NCBI GenBank assembly: GCA_031282625.1
Contig: JAITDI010000011.1
Coordinates: forward strand, 1 to 56,261
Reading direction: 5' to 3'
From: Candidatus Endomicrobiellum meruensis
GTDB taxonomy: Bacteria; Elusimicrobiota; Endomicrobiia; Endomicrobiales; Endomicrobiaceae
Length of the DNA stretch: 56,261 nt
This document shows positions 7,908-22,900 of this stretch, one piece after another. Made by a program: the position numbers and the translations under genes. How positions within the stretch are numbered: position 1 is the stretch's first letter; the number at the start of each line of letters is the position of its first letter. The notes under the pieces were generated by a model that saw only the letters and a list, made by a program, of their open reading frames with translations, had not been told where the DNA came from and searched no databases.

Positions 7908-10900
7908 ATGAACCTAAAGTCAAAAATTGCAGAGTATTTTAAAACATATTGGAAAAATAATGTGCTTTTAAAGAGCATAGCTGTTGTTGTAACTGCATGC
8001 TTTTTAATAAATATATCCAATCTGCCTGCTTTTGCAAAAGATAAAGACGACGAGTTACTTAAAAAAAGAATAAAAAAACAAGAAACAAATTCTGGAGTTC
8101 TGTATCAAGGAGATCAAACATATGGCTCCGTGTCATATATGCAGTTTTTACAGGATAACACCAAAGTTGATGATAACGATGTTATATCAGTTAAAGATAA
8201 AAATGGCAGGTTTGAAGCTAAAGGATATTGGGACCCACAAACTCAACAAGCTATGACGGTAGGCGGAGATGGGAAGTACACCTATAATGAGACTTACACA
8301 AGAGTAGTAAAAAAGATTAAAGGCATAGAAGACGAGACAGCACAACAACAACATGCCTCAACGCAATCTCCTCAAGAAGTCGCACAAGCAAAGACACAAA
8401 CAGACTCAGCAGCAGTGGCTAAACCTGAAGTTAAAAATGAACAACAAAAAGACGGAGTCGTAAAAGTCGAACAAAAGATATCTTCAACTGAAAACGATAT
8501 AAAGAAAATAGAACAAGCAGATCGCCAGAGTGAAGAAAAAATCACGCTGAAGACCGCCATCAAGCCTGCAAATACCGTTGTTTCCGATACTGAAAAAGCA
8601 ACAACTCCAAATAAACCCGAAGACGATGATACTATAGATAATAAGGTCAATATTAAAACTGTGCAAAACATTAGCAATCAAGATGAGAAATATAATGAAG
8701 TTCTTAATAATTTAATACGAGAAACGGGGCTAAGTAAGGAAGAAATAGAAATAGAATTTGCAAAACTTACCGATGAACAAAGAGAAAATGTAATAAGCGC
8801 TTTATACAACTTATACCGCAATAATCAGAGCATTGTTTATTGTGCAGCTGATGCATTGGGAAACGTTTTGAATCAGATAGGATCGGGAGCGCTGGCAGTT
8901 CTTGCTTTTGGTTTGATAATTGCTGACGCGGTAGCAGGTTTGTTTACAGAAAATAATAAAGGATTAATAAGTGGTACATCTAGTCAATTATATATAAGCG
9001 CAAAGGCTTTGCAAACTGTGCTTGCAAAGTATGGAAAAGATTACAACGGATATACGGCTACAATTGATGATATTGTTAACGGATTAGGTCTTGGCGAATC
9101 TGCAATAGTGCATGTCGGCGGGAATCATTTTATAACTGTTAGTAAAAATGAAGACGGAACATTTACATTATCTGATATAAACAGACCTGATAAAAAAGTA
9201 AATTTAGGCTCTGGAGAAGAATTAAATGCTTTATTAAGCGTATATTTCCAAGGCAACAATTCAACAACAGTTCTTGCCAAATCAAATGGTATCTTTACCG
9301 ATAATAAAATGCTGTCAGATTTGTCTAAGATAATAGGAGCAACTACAAATTACAATGAATTATTGACAGATCCTGCAAAAGCTGCAACTTTTTATTTAGA
9401 TCATGGAGATAAATCTTACAATGAACTCATGAAGCTAATGTTTGGATCAAATGCAACGTTGACGCATGAACAGTCTATAGCATTTGCTCAAGCTTATAAA
9501 GTATTTTTAGATCAGTCTATTAAAGGTTTAAGTCAAAAAATAAGTGAAAATAAAGCGGGAAATATTCAAAGCGATATAGACAAATTAAACGATGAAATAA
9601 AAAATTTAGAAGAAAGTATAGCTTCTGAAGAAGATGATGATAAGAAAGAAGAGTTGCAAAGCCAATTAAACGGTAAACGTGGGCAACTTGCACAAAAACA
9701 AGCCGAATTGCCCGGGGCAAGAAAAGAGCAGCAAAAGCTTATGGCGCTATTGGGAGATGCTGCATATGACTTGGCTGTAATTCAAGAAGTTCAAAATATT
9801 TTAAGCGATCCAAAATATAATCCCGTCGGCGGAGCAGGCGCAATAATTAGTGGGGAAATAGGTCAGGTTTTAATACCAAGCATTCCTATTGACGTTTCTG
9901 GAACAGATTTGCCTGCCGGCGAGTATTATTTGGTAATTACCGTTACCGCAAGCTATGCGGGTACTAGAGAAGTTCAGTATGGCGGACAAAATGACAAAAA
10001 GGATATTCCCCAGTATAAAGTGGCTAAAAACGATCTAGGTTATTCACTAAGCACAAAGGAAGGGTGCACTGTAACTTTATCTGACGGGAGTCAATATAAA
10101 GTATTTGGAGTACAGGGCGAGTTTCAAGGACAGCAAGTTATATTCCAGTATGGCGGCTATTATCAAGAAAGTACAGGTAAATTTTATATGTCGTCCACAG
10201 CTAACATTTATTTAATGAACGACAAGGGATCAGTTTATCAAGAAAAAGACGATCCTAGCGCAAGTCCGCCATCAAGCGGCAAATATGGCGATGTTGCTCC
10301 AGATCGTGATAACTGGAGTCGCGGTATTATTACGGAAGACGATAACGGTTACAGAATAAGCGGAGCAGGCAGTAGAATAACTATAAGAAAAAATGCGGCT
10401 TCTGGAGACTGGAAAGCGGTTATTGTAGGACTTGGAACTGATGCGCTTAGCGGATCTAAATTAAAGCTTGGTGCCAAAAATAAATATGGTAAAGATAACA
10501 ATGTTTATATTGAAGTAATTGTTGGTAAAATGACTTATGCAGGGAGCTATTGGGCTGTTTCCGACGGAATGGTGTGGAAGTTTGATTCAAAAACTACTCA
10601 AGCTCAAGCTGAAGCCTATGTCACTAGCATTTTAAGCAATCAGTTAGGGTCGGATCAGAACAAGGATTTTGTAGGAAATGTAAATCTTATAAGTGGTCAC
10701 ATAGATATAAACACAACATTTTACGGCGCTCCTTTTTCAGCACTAACTATTATGCACGAATGTAATCTTGAATTTAGCGTCGAGCTGAAGAAAGGATATG
10801 TCTATGACGCCACGTCGCAAGGAGATATTTATAAAGTCACCTTTGAACAAGATACTGTCGTCAAAATAAAAGAGAAAGATTACATTTTGAAATATATTGC

Positions 10901-13900
10901 TACGAGTGCGGTGGCAATATCAGTTGAGTTGCCTGACGGCTGGGAATTTGAAAATGGAAGCACATCTATGTCCGGCGTAGTTATAAATGCGGGACAAGAA
11001 ATAAGTTTAGGAAGCGTATTATTTAATAAAAAAGTCAGCATTCAAAATACTGAGGATCTTGAGGTTGTTACAGGTTATGAAGAAAGATCAGACGGTTTAA
11101 AAGATGATGACGGTAATCCAAGGTTGGATTATAGTAAGCCAATAACAACAAAAATAGGCAAAGGAAAATTAAAAGTAAGCGGCAACTCGGATGGGGATTA
11201 TGTTACTACTAGCACTATATATATAAATTTTACCGATAAAGGATGGGAAGTTGTTGATGGTACGTCTAATTTTTATTGGAAGCCAGGAGCTAAGCTAAAT
11301 TTAACAAGAACAAAGGCAAAAGATGGCAGAATAACTTATAGAATGTCTATTACCAAAGGCGATCTTCATGTTACAAATCTTGATGGCGTGCATGTTCCCA
11401 AGGGCGAAGAAGGTGACGGTAAAGCTAAACCTAAATATAAAGGTGCTACGTTTAAAGGGAAAGTTGGTTCAGCTTCAAGCGACGGCAATGGTGGGTATAT
11501 TTACGGCAGTATAACCGGTGATTTTATTGGAGTTTCTGGAGTAGGACTTACAAAGGATAGTTTAGGGAATTATCTATATGCTCCAGGATCTGAACTTGAA
11601 GCGCATTCATATGCTCCAGACGGAACAAAATCAAAATATGCTTTTGTTGTAAAAGAAGATGGTAGTATTGACCAAATAGACGTGAAGTGGTACGACAAAG
11701 TTTGGGGAGCCATAAAGGCTATTTTCAAAATAATAATTTCTGTTGTGTTGGTTCTTGTATTACTGCCGCTTGTATTGGCTTTTCTGCCTTTATTGCTTCC
11801 TCTTGCTGGCATAGCTCTTGGTCTTTCTTTCGGACTGGCTAAAAATGAAACTTTAGATTTCTTTAACAAGACTCTCGGCAATATTTTTAAAGATTGGTTT
11901 GCAAGCATATATGACGATTGGAATCTAAGAGAAGGCTCCAACCATAATACCGAAGCGGCTTGGAAAGGCGGTTTGGCTATGGTTTCTGCTGGATTTATGG
12001 CTATAGTTACTGCAGCTATTGCAATAGCGTCTATAATAGCTGCTATCCCAAGCGGAGGTATGAGCCTTGCTGCAGGAATAGCTGCTATCATAGGTATGAT
12101 CAGTGCAATTGCAGGCGCAATACAGGTCGGTCAAATGGCATATCAAGCTGTTCTTGCTCTTTCATATGGAGATTTAAAGAATGGTCTTCTCATGTTGGGT
12201 ATGGCGATACTCTTAGGAGTGATTACAGTGCTTGGGGCAAGAGGAGTGGGAAGCGCTGTGTCAAAAGGACTTGAATCTGTTGCATTTGTGCTTAAATCGG
12301 CTGCTGTAGGTGCAGTTGTAGGCTCTGCTGTAGGTGCAGGCGTAGGGGCTTTAGGGAACTATATTGCGCATGGCATTATGACAGGGGAATGGAGTGGAGA
12401 AGGTGCTGCTAAGGCAGCAGGCGAAGGAGCTATTAGTGGTGCAATAGCAGGGTTTTTTGCTGGTGCAAGCATGGGCATAAATATTGCTTCTTCAATTGTC
12501 AAACAGGCTGCCAGAGAAACTGCTCAGGCAGCAGCCAAAGGGGCAGCTCAGGGAGCTGCAGAAGGAGTTACTGAAGGAGCAACACAAGCAGCAGCCAAAG
12601 GGGCAGCTCAGGGAGCTGCAGAAGGAGTTGCTGAAGGAGCAGCACAAGCAGCAGCCAAAGGCGTTACGACTGCAGGTGCGGAAGCTGCAGGTCAAGCTCT
12701 GGGTAGTGCTGTTGGAGTTGGAGCAGAAGCTACAACTAAGGCTGCAGGTCAGGCTGTAAGTAGTGTGCTGGCTCAAGAAGCGGCGCAAGGAGTTGGAGTT
12801 TCTTTTAGTCAAGGAGTTTCATTGCTTGGTAGGTCAGTTAAGGAATTTTTTGTAGGTGTAAGCTTTGTGCCTTTTGAAGGCATTAAATCTGCAGTAATAA
12901 ATGTAGGTCGTGCGATTTCACATGCTTTAAGCGTTACTTTTAAAGTAGCGTCAATGGCGCTTGATTTGTATATATCATATCAAGCTGCAAACACTATGGT
13001 GGATGCTATAAGAAAAGGTGATGAAGATTCAATAAAACAGTTTTTATCTGCTGCTTGGACTTTAATTTCTATAAATATTATATCTCCTTTTATGGCAGGG
13101 CAAGCTGGAATACAAAGCAAGAAAGATATAATGGAAGTCGCAAAGGCTGAAGTTAATGCTGCACAGATGGAGAAAATTGCCCAAACCCCTACAGAGGCAA
13201 TTAACAGAATGGCAACTTTTAAAGGTGAACTAGGGACAATGTTTGGGAATAGAGCTTGGCTTGGACACATTGGTACAGGAGTTATTGGCGCAGGATTAGG
13301 AGTAGCGGCTGTATATCTTATTGCGTGGGCTACTAAGGGTGAAGATGAAGAACTTCATGTAAGTTGGAAAGAAATAGTAGCTGGAGTGACTATTGGTTTT
13401 GCGGCTGGCTTCATTGCAAATGCGTTCTCTCGTTTATTTGGTGATTCTAGCATCGGAACTAAGATAATTGATTCAATCAAAAATACTTTTGCTCCTCTTA
13501 TTGGTCGTAATGCGTCTGGAGAGTTCAGCGGTATGAACTTATTGAAAGTATGGGGTTCCGGAATAGCCGGCTCTCTTATAGGAGCGGCTCTTGTGCCTTT
13601 GATGGCATGGTTATTTGCAGATAATGGCAAGGAAGAAGATGAACCAAATTACGGACAACTTGCCTTGATAGGGGCAGGCGTAGGGCTGATAGTAGGGTTA
13701 GGTTTTGGCGGCAGCTGGATAAATGGCAAATATGAGAATTTAGGAGGAAGAATAAAGGCTTCTTTGTTTGGAAATTTAAGCGAGGCAGAAGCTGGGCAAC
13801 TACCTCTACTTGCTCGCTATGAAATGCCTATTGCACTAAACTCTCTGAAAACGTCTATAAATATGTCTATTATGAGCACCAGGCTTACTTTTGCGTCCGC

Positions 13901-16900
13901 AATACTAAATAAATTCTTGTCTTCAATAGGATTAGAGCATCTTATTAGTTCTGATGGACCACTTGGGATTATAGACAAAGTTACAGGGCTTGGAATGTTT
14001 AAAAAAGGCGAAATTTTATCCAAGAAAGATTTCAGCCAAGAATCTATGAACGATATTTTCAATCAAAGTTTTGATCAGATGATGAATCCTCAGAGTAAAG
14101 TTTTTTCATTATTTACTGTAGTATTGCAGCCTATACTGACTCCAGCGCTTATGAGTTCTCCTTTTCTAGGCACAGTTATGCAGCCTATAGCGTCTGCAGG
14201 GACCTCAGGGTTTATTCAGCAAAATGAAGCCATAAGATACCTATATGAAAATGGCGTAAAGGAAAGGTTGAGCGGAGTATTGGGAAAGCTTATCTTTGGA
14301 GATTCTATGGCGGGACAAATTTTCCAAGAATTGTTTGACGCAATGCCTGAGGAGACAAACAAAGAAAAGCTTGAGCAGCTGGAATTTTTAGCCTCGCACG
14401 GTTTTAATTCTGATAAGCTAATAGAAGCTATTAATCTTTTAAAATCCGATCCATTAAAATTTAATGACAACATGTTAGAAGCTTTTAAAATTTTGGGCAT
14501 TAATATACCTTCTACAGAAATGAGTTCTTTTATAGAAAATTTTTGTAGAAAGTTTGAAATTAGCTTAGAAGATTTCCAATCTTTGCCGACTCTTATGAAG
14601 CAATTAGTAGAAGTTCAAGCAGCAATAAAAGAAGCGGAAAAGAATGGTATTACTGAAAAGGAGAAAACCGAGCTGCAAAGATTGGAAGCCATTGATATTG
14701 ATAAGCGTACTCCAGAAGATGTGCAAAAAATAGATGATCTTAGAAAAAAAGATTTGAATAGTCTTAAAGGAATAGAAGCTAACTTAAAGCAACAGTTAAA
14801 AGGAATGGAAAAACATTTTAGTTCTGTACTGAAAAAAATATCATCGGATGATTTAACAAGATTTATTTTGAATGAAGTTGTTATGTACAGAACAAAGCTG
14901 AATGGTATAGATACGGGAAGAATTTTGGACGGTACGGATGAGGCGTATGCTGCAATGTATGAACAAACGTATGGACCAGTGCGTGTTAGTGCAGATAGAG
15001 AGCAGAATATCAGAGATATGATTGAAAGTTTAAATTTGCCTGAAGGACTTTCTAGTGCTGAACAATTAAACTATTTGTATGCTGTTGCTGGTCTTGCTTC
15101 TTTAGGCGTAGATATTGAATCTATAAAGCAAGGGAAGCCTCTTACTTTAGTCCAGATACAGCAAGCTATAGATAATGCTGAAGCAAACGGCAAACAGGAA
15201 CTTGCTAGTGAACTGCTTTTAAATTATGTTTCAATTATTTCAAACATGCCGGGCAGAGAAACAGAAATTACTGATATTGTTAATTTATTAATTGACGTAT
15301 TTAAGAATGTTGATGCCAAAAGCGTAACTGAAAAATCTCTTTTTATGGCGCAGTATGTGAAAGTAGTTGTAAATACTTCTAAAACAACTTTAAATACACA
15401 ACAAAAAGAATTATTGATTGACAAATTGCAAAAGATTGTTGACAGCCTGTTTAATATTGTCGGTAAGCAGATGGTTGAGGATTTTAAAGATTCTCCGAGA
15501 TTAAGAGATGCCAGAGTTATAGAGCTTGCAAATCTTGAAGTACGTACGCCTGAACAGCAAGCTGAACTTGATGCTTTTAAACTGAGTGAAGGAGAGATAG
15601 AATTTTTAAGAGGACAATATTCTCCTGAGACTTTAGCATTGAACAATTATATAAATAGGATAATAGACGATGTTAGATCAGGGAAGATAAAATATAGGGA
15701 CTTTAGGGCATTGATGGATACTGGCGACGAAGCATACTTTAAAGGCGGGAATGCAGAAACAAACAAATATAGAGTTGAATTACGAAAATTGATGTCTGCT
15801 GAATCGGATAGAATTATCAGCGAAGTAAATAATCTGCTTGTAGAGGGAAAAATTAACAAAGAAGAAGCTGTTAGATTAAAAGAACAAATATTTTACGCAA
15901 AGCAGGCGATTGCGCCAACCAGCTATTTTAATATCTCTGTAAGCATTCAAGCAAGAATACAAGATTTAACTCCTGCTTCTGAAATTACAGTTAAAGTTGC
16001 CGATGGCAGTTTTAAGATATTTAAAATTGTAGATATAAAAGAGATAAAAATAATAGGACAAGATTTGGGAAGCGCAAGGCTAAGCTTTACGGTTGATGGC
16101 AAAGAAATAAAAGGCTCTTTAAAAGGCAATTTAAATTCCCTTGCAGCAAACTCTGAATTTATTAGCAAAGTTATGCCTCAAATGAAATCTTTACTTGCTG
16201 CATCATTTTTGTCTGATATTACAATTGTAAAAGCTGGTGTTGTAAACAATATTACATTACATTATGCAGGCGCTCAAGTTGAGGCAGCTTTCAGTGAAGT
16301 CAATAATGACTGGGATCTTGTAAAAGGGTCTTTATTGCAACCTGACGGAAGGTTGCGAACTGATATTTTTAATGACAAAGGAGAATTGTCGGAAAGTACG
16401 AGAAGAATTATAACAAATATTCTTGGCGCTGATGTTGGCAATAAATTTATTCTTAAAGTTGAAGCGATAGCAAAGGAATCTAAAAACTTACAACTGTCTT
16501 TTGATAAGAGCGGTCAGTTAAAAGCAGGCTTTAAAGCAAAAGTTTTAGAAAAACTTGGCAATGATATAGGAAGCAGATTTGTTGATGCAGTTAACGGAAA
16601 ATACGCCGCAATTGTCAAAACTTTGTTGTCAAAAGCTTCCTTTAAAGCTGACGGCAGCCTGAAAGAATCTGTAATACGAATACGTGCGCTTGGACAGCCT
16701 GCAGAAAGAATGGTTCATTCTTATCTTGAAGTGAGACCTAAATTAAATGATATTTTGGCTAGTAGAGATTTTGAAGACGGTAAAATGAAATTACAGGGTA
16801 TGATAACAGCTCTTAATCAATCTTCTTTAGCTGGTAATCAAGGTTTGATTGAATCTTTTGCCATAGGCTGTATGAGGGTAGAACAGTTAATGACTATTTA

Positions 16901-19900
16901 CGCTAATCAACCTGTTGAATTGCTTAGGACTTTATCTGGAAACTCCGCTCAATCTCCATTGTCGCAAATGGACAAGTTCTCGTTGGATAACGGTGCAGTA
17001 CAAGTGTCAGATGTAGATTTATATATGTTATTGCAAGTTGTAGGAAAAGGTAATTTGACTGGAGCAATAGCTGATTTAGAATCTTTACAAAGCTTAAGGG
17101 GCGAATTAGAAGGATTAACAACAGCTGAGCTTGTTTCTGATGCACTTACTAGAGCGTTTGAACTTAGCTCAGATAATAAAGAGACAATAAAAGCAATTTT
17201 AGAAAAATCAGACTCTATTGTTAATGGTAAATTGACTGATAATGCCAAGTCTGAAATTAGTAAAGTTCTAAATGAGAAGGGTGTTGACGCAGTAAAAGTC
17301 CAAAAAGTTATAAGCAATATTGATTCTGTATGCGGGAAAATGGAAGAACTTAGGTTGAATCCTACTAAATTGAATGATGTTACTGTTGGCGATGAAGCTG
17401 TAAATGCGGCTTTGATAAATGAGCAGACAAGAGTAAATTCAAAAGCAAATGAAATTAGCAAACTGGAATCCAAACTACATTCTCTTTTTGAGAATTCAGG
17501 CTATTCTGACAATATAGAAGCATTATTGCCTCGCTTAGAATACCTGCAGGAGAATGAAAACCTTACGCGTATACAAACAATGTTTTCAGGAGTAGGTGCC
17601 AACGCTACTAAAGATAAAGTCAGTGCTATTATAGATAGGTTTAGTCGCGGAGATGTTTCCACAGTAGATAAAGCTTATTTAAGAGAAGTGGGAATTGTAA
17701 ATTTTGTAAAAACATTTTTAGAGGGACAAGTTGCTGAGAGTGTCACTGATCCTAGAGACCCTACAAAAATTAAGGTTATAAAATTCGCAGACGGCACTTT
17801 AGATCTTTTGCGTGCCGCACTGCTTAATATGGAAAAAAATGGTTTAGAAACAGAAGCCGCTAATGTTTTAAAGATATTTATGATACAAGCAAATACGATG
17901 GTTAATTATAGTTTGCGCGCTTCCCAGTCTGAAATGATCTCTCATTTTCAACATAACGACAATGTTGCAGTGGGAATGGGTGGCGGTAAAACAATTTCAA
18001 TAGCAATAGATGCGATTATGACAAGGGTGCTAATGGGTAGAGATGCCAATATAGAAATATTAGTTGGAAATGAAGATTTAGATAATTATGCGGCTGCTGG
18101 TAAAGCGGCGACAAAATTGTTTGAATCGTTAGGTATGAAGGCTGCCAAAATTGACGAATACAAATCCGAAGGAGGCGATACAAATCTGGATGGGCTTAGA
18201 GGAATATATAATGATCCCAACACTGTTGTCATTATGAGTCCTACCACAAGAGGACATTTAAAGAATGAAGCTATAAGCAAAGGTGGTGCTCAAGGAAAAC
18301 TTCTCAACGATGTTCTTAACAGTGTAAAGAGAGTTATTGCAGACGAAATTCATTTGTGGGCTCTTACGCGTACTGCATCTGTTATAGGAGGAGATAATAA
18401 ACCTCCAGAAATGTATATGGTGGACAGATCAGTTGAGATAGGTAATGTTATTAATGCACCTGCTATATACGCCGCAATGCTTGCCGCTGGCAAAAATAGT
18501 GTAACAGAAGCAAAAATTACTATGCCAGAGTTAGGAGAAAACAGAGAGGTTAAAGTATTGCGCTTTAAAACAGAGCAAGAACTTCAAAAGGCTTCTCTTC
18601 AGGGCGATTGGATAGCTGTTGTTGGAGAACAGTCAGCATCTTTAAAGGTTAAAATGTCTGATAAGTTAAGGGACGATTTAACTGCAAAAATAAAACCATT
18701 TTCTGAAAAAGACGGTTATAATTCTGAAGGGCGTTTAAACAGTATAATAATGGGTTTATTTTCTGGTTCTGAGAATGGAGGTATGCAAATATCATCACAA
18801 GATGGGAATGTGAAACCTGTAGGCTCAACAGGAATACAAGAAAATATGGTTATTAATGACATATACCGTCAACTTGGGTTTACTTTGAGGATAGGATTAG
18901 AAAGACAAATAAACGAAAGCGATCTGAAATCCTTTATGCAGAAGTCTACAAAAACAAGTAAAACCAGTATGCAAACGTCTTTGGCTGCAATTTATTCAGG
19001 TGCCCGTGATGTTGTGATGGTAGTGGCTTCAGGAACAGTTGACGGTTTGCAGCAACTTATAATTAACAGAACGGGCGCTGCTACGGTTTATAATATAACT
19101 GGCGAAAAGGCAGGAGTGGAGATGTTTAAAGCTGCTTGGAATCTTGACGGGAAAGTTGAAGCAGGACAAATGAGCATATTGGGTCAACAATTGAAAGCTA
19201 CTCTTGAAAACGGAGACTTTAAGGATCTCGACAATTTCTTATTTCTTGCAAAAACTCAAGCTAGTTTTGAGACGATAAGAAAAGCTGTAGAAGAAAACTA
19301 TGACAAATTAAAAGCACTTGGAGTTGAAGTATATGAGTTTACAGACAGACAGGGCAAATGGACTGATTCTAAAGGATCTCTTGTTCCTAATGAAGAAAGT
19401 TTAAGCGTTTTAGCTGGAAAGACAGAGAAAAAACGTTTGATAATTGCAAACGAAATGGGTGCTACAGGAATAGACTATCAGGGTAATTTCGTAAATGTAT
19501 TGTTAGATACTCATTTGATGAGCGATGCTGATTTGGCGCAGGCATTAAAGAGAACTGGGAGACCTGGCGGACCTAATAATAGATGGGATACTATTAGAGT
19601 AATGGCATATAGCGGCGATAAAGTAGAAGCCCAAATAGACGCGTTTAAAAATAGCGCTATGTTTAGGGAAAGAGCGGTTGAGATGTGGTCTGATACCAAT
19701 GGGTATATGAAAGATCCTAATGCTGCAGCATTGTTTGATAAGTTTATAAAATCTGGACAGAAAATTGATTTTTCAAATATGTCGTCTGAGGCAATAAAGG
19801 AAATGTTGATTTTTGTGTCAGACATAAGATCTTTGTACGACATAGATGCTTCAATAAGATTTGCCGTAACAGATTCTATAAGAGATAGAATGGTTTTAAG

Positions 19901-22900
19901 CGTGCTTAGAGATTTAGTCGCTACAATGCCAGAAGGCGTAGCGCGTGAAGCGGTGCAGGAAGAATTAAATGCTGCTCTTGAATCTCGCGGTGGTTTTGAT
20001 AAAAGTAATTTTAGCGTTGAAAGTATGAAAGCCGAAAGCCCCAGAGACGTTGTGCTAAAAGCTTTTAACAATGTTAATGATGAAGTGAAAGACAGATTTG
20101 AAAGATTGAAAGGTGTTCTTGCCGGAGACGAAAACCTTAAAACCCAATTGCGAATTGTTGAAGAGCATATGGAAGCCGTTACTTTAGCTCTTGACCCAAG
20201 AAGTTATTTTGGAGGCGAGCCTATTATTGATAAAGGGCTTTCTTCCGCAGTAGATCTTGTAGAATTTGTGGGCATAATACGCTCTTTTGAACAATATATA
20301 ATGCCGTTAGAAACTGTTGCAGACAGCGCTGGTACGTCTTCTCCTTCTGAGGCTTTTGCTTCGTCAAGAGCCGAAGCTCCAATAATGGCTGTTCTTCACG
20401 GTCAATATGCTCCTGGTTCTGAGTACGTAACTAATAATGCTGCTAATGAAGAAGTTTTAACTGCAAAGGGCAAGATGTTTATGGATATTCAACAGCGATT
20501 AAGTTCTAAAGACAACTCTATGGCATGGTTGAACTTTTTTATGGCATTGCTTAATTTGTTAGGTTTAAATGAAGAACGTAAGAATACATATCTTAACATA
20601 AACCCGGAAAATCCTAAAGAAGTTGCAGCTATGGCAAAAGAGCTGACGGAACTTCTTTGGCAAAATGCAGAATTAGAGACGTTTAACAATTTCATACATA
20701 CCTATGAGGAGTTTGGCTCTAGTGCCAGCGGTCTTGTTTTTAACAATATTGATGCCAGAGATCTCAAGGTTAAAGAGACCAACAAGAATAACGCTACCAA
20801 CATAAAGGTTTCTAACACGGATATGTTCACTAGCTTTGCTGGCAATGCAAAAAATAAAATGATAGATGACTTTAGACGTAAAATTGCAAGCGATTCCACA
20901 TTGTCAATTGATGGTAAGCTTACTCAAAAAGGGAGACTATTTGTAAAAATAGTTGAAGGTTTTATAAACAAAGATGAAGGTTGGCGTGACTTTTTGGCAA
21001 ACGGACCTCTTGGTAAATTTGTTTTGGGCGAAGTAACAGGATTAGACATTAAGTTTGACAATCTTAATTTTGAGACATGCGCAAAAGTTGCAGATGATAT
21101 TACTAATGCTTTTTGGAAAGCTGATATTTGGGACGTCAGTCAAGTTGAGCAATTGTATGGTTGGTATCAAATGATTCCTCCTGATCAAAGAAATGTTATA
21201 ACGTCGCTTGCCCAACTACAGGGTATTTTGACAACAAGCCACTCAGCTGCCAAGAAACAAATGGCTGAACAATATGGGATTACTTTGCCAAGCGCAATAA
21301 TAATTGAGCTTGCAAAATTAACAAAAGATGTTAATTTCCCTGAAGACATGAAAGGCTATAGCGAAATTTTGACAAATATTGTTGAACGCAATACAACTGT
21401 TGACATTATGATGGCTAAGATGACAGAGATTGGCAATTTAAAATCAAAAGTTAGCGCATCCTCAGTACCGCTTATTCTGAGAACAATAATTGCAACTTTT
21501 AAGGCAATTCCTCAAGGCATTATGGGGAAATCTCGTATGAGAAAATTACAGGACTCCGTAAGACCTGATATTTCTAAAATTTTTGATCTTTTCCCTAACC
21601 TTGAACAGCAATTTATAAAGCGCACCGAAGGCGGTGGAGAAGGTGATAATAAGGTAAACGTAAATGAATTCGCTAAGTATATTAAACCTTTGATGTTATT
21701 TACTGGTATTGCAAATGATAAAACAGATACATCGCTGGACATCTTCAATAAGTTTATGTCAGAAATATCTAGCAAAGATGTGGTTAATTTAGTCTATAGA
21801 AACAGTCCAAATTGGAAAAAGATTGGTATGGTTGTAGGTGGAGGGTTATTGCTTACCGCAATTACAGTATTTTCCGTTCTTACTGCGCCAATTTCTATTC
21901 CTTTGTTAGCGTCTATATTCATATGTGTCGGCGTGGCTTTAGCATCTCCGTTTATGGCGAGAGGTATTTTGGGATTAATTGGAGATAAGTTTGATTCAAT
22001 AAAGAAGATAATGGATAGCAATTGGTTTGATAAGCTAAACATAACAGACATAAATAAGTTTGAAAAACTAGAAACAACTACATTGCTAATGGAGTCAGGA
22101 AGTTTGGATGTCAGCAAAAACCTATACGGATTTATAAAAGGTCATGGAAGATTAAAGGATGTTCTTAACAGCAAACGACCAACTAGGTTTGATCAAGAAA
22201 ATTGGACATTTATTGAAGAATTAAGCCAAGAAGAGAAGATTTTGATTTTGGGCAAGGATATGGTTAAAAAAATGGATAGTTTAAAAGAACAGTTAATAAA
22301 TCTTTATGCCAATAGACAAGACTATAAAGACAGAGATCCTGATGAAGCAAAACGTAAGGAATTGGTTGTAAAAGAATTTAAGTGGGATATGCTGGCTATC
22401 AGTAAACTTATTTTTGAAGAAAATCCTATGACGCAGGAATTTATAGATTCAGAAGAGTTCAAGAAAATGGCTAAAAATTTGCTTGTAGTAATGTTTAATG
22501 ATTTTAAAGTAGAAAAAAATTACGATGTTCTAATTGAAAGACTTCAAGAGATTTTAAAACAAGAGAATAGTCCTGGTGTTGTTGATGATGACAGGAATAT
22601 TACTATAGATCAATTGGTAGACGACAGATACTTTGATGGCGAAAATAAAGTTGCCGATAGAAGTGCTAATTTGGCAAGAATTAGGGACCAATCCTCTAAA
22701 GACATTCTTCCTGTTGAGGCGAAAATGGATAGAAGTGTGGGTTTAGAGGGGGCTGGCAGAAGACTTGTCGGAAAATTTGGTGAGGGATTTACAAAACCGG
22801 ACGAAATGCAGATTGCTTTGTTAAAAGCATTGTGTTATTTTAAAAATATCGGCGAAATGAAGGATTTTCTTAAGCTGGACAAAGTAGAAAACGCTGAAGG

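Noticed and set aside
11570..12091. 173-codon minus-strand open frame inside the giant gene
   Set aside because: It is antisense to the giant reading frame, with no family features beyond Ala/Ile stretches that mirror the sense strand.
12531..12660. CRISPR-like array
   Set aside because: The repeat units are contiguous with no unique spacers and are coding.
12484..12759. 91-codon plus-strand frame rich in Leu/Gln/Lys and its minus-strand mirror (12492-12812)
   Set aside because: Both come from the 60-bp repeat read in other frames; the main frame is unbroken across it.
19511..20071. 186-codon minus-strand open frame
   Set aside because: It lies antisense to the SecA-like and following part of the giant gene, with no start signal and low-complexity Ser/Leu content.
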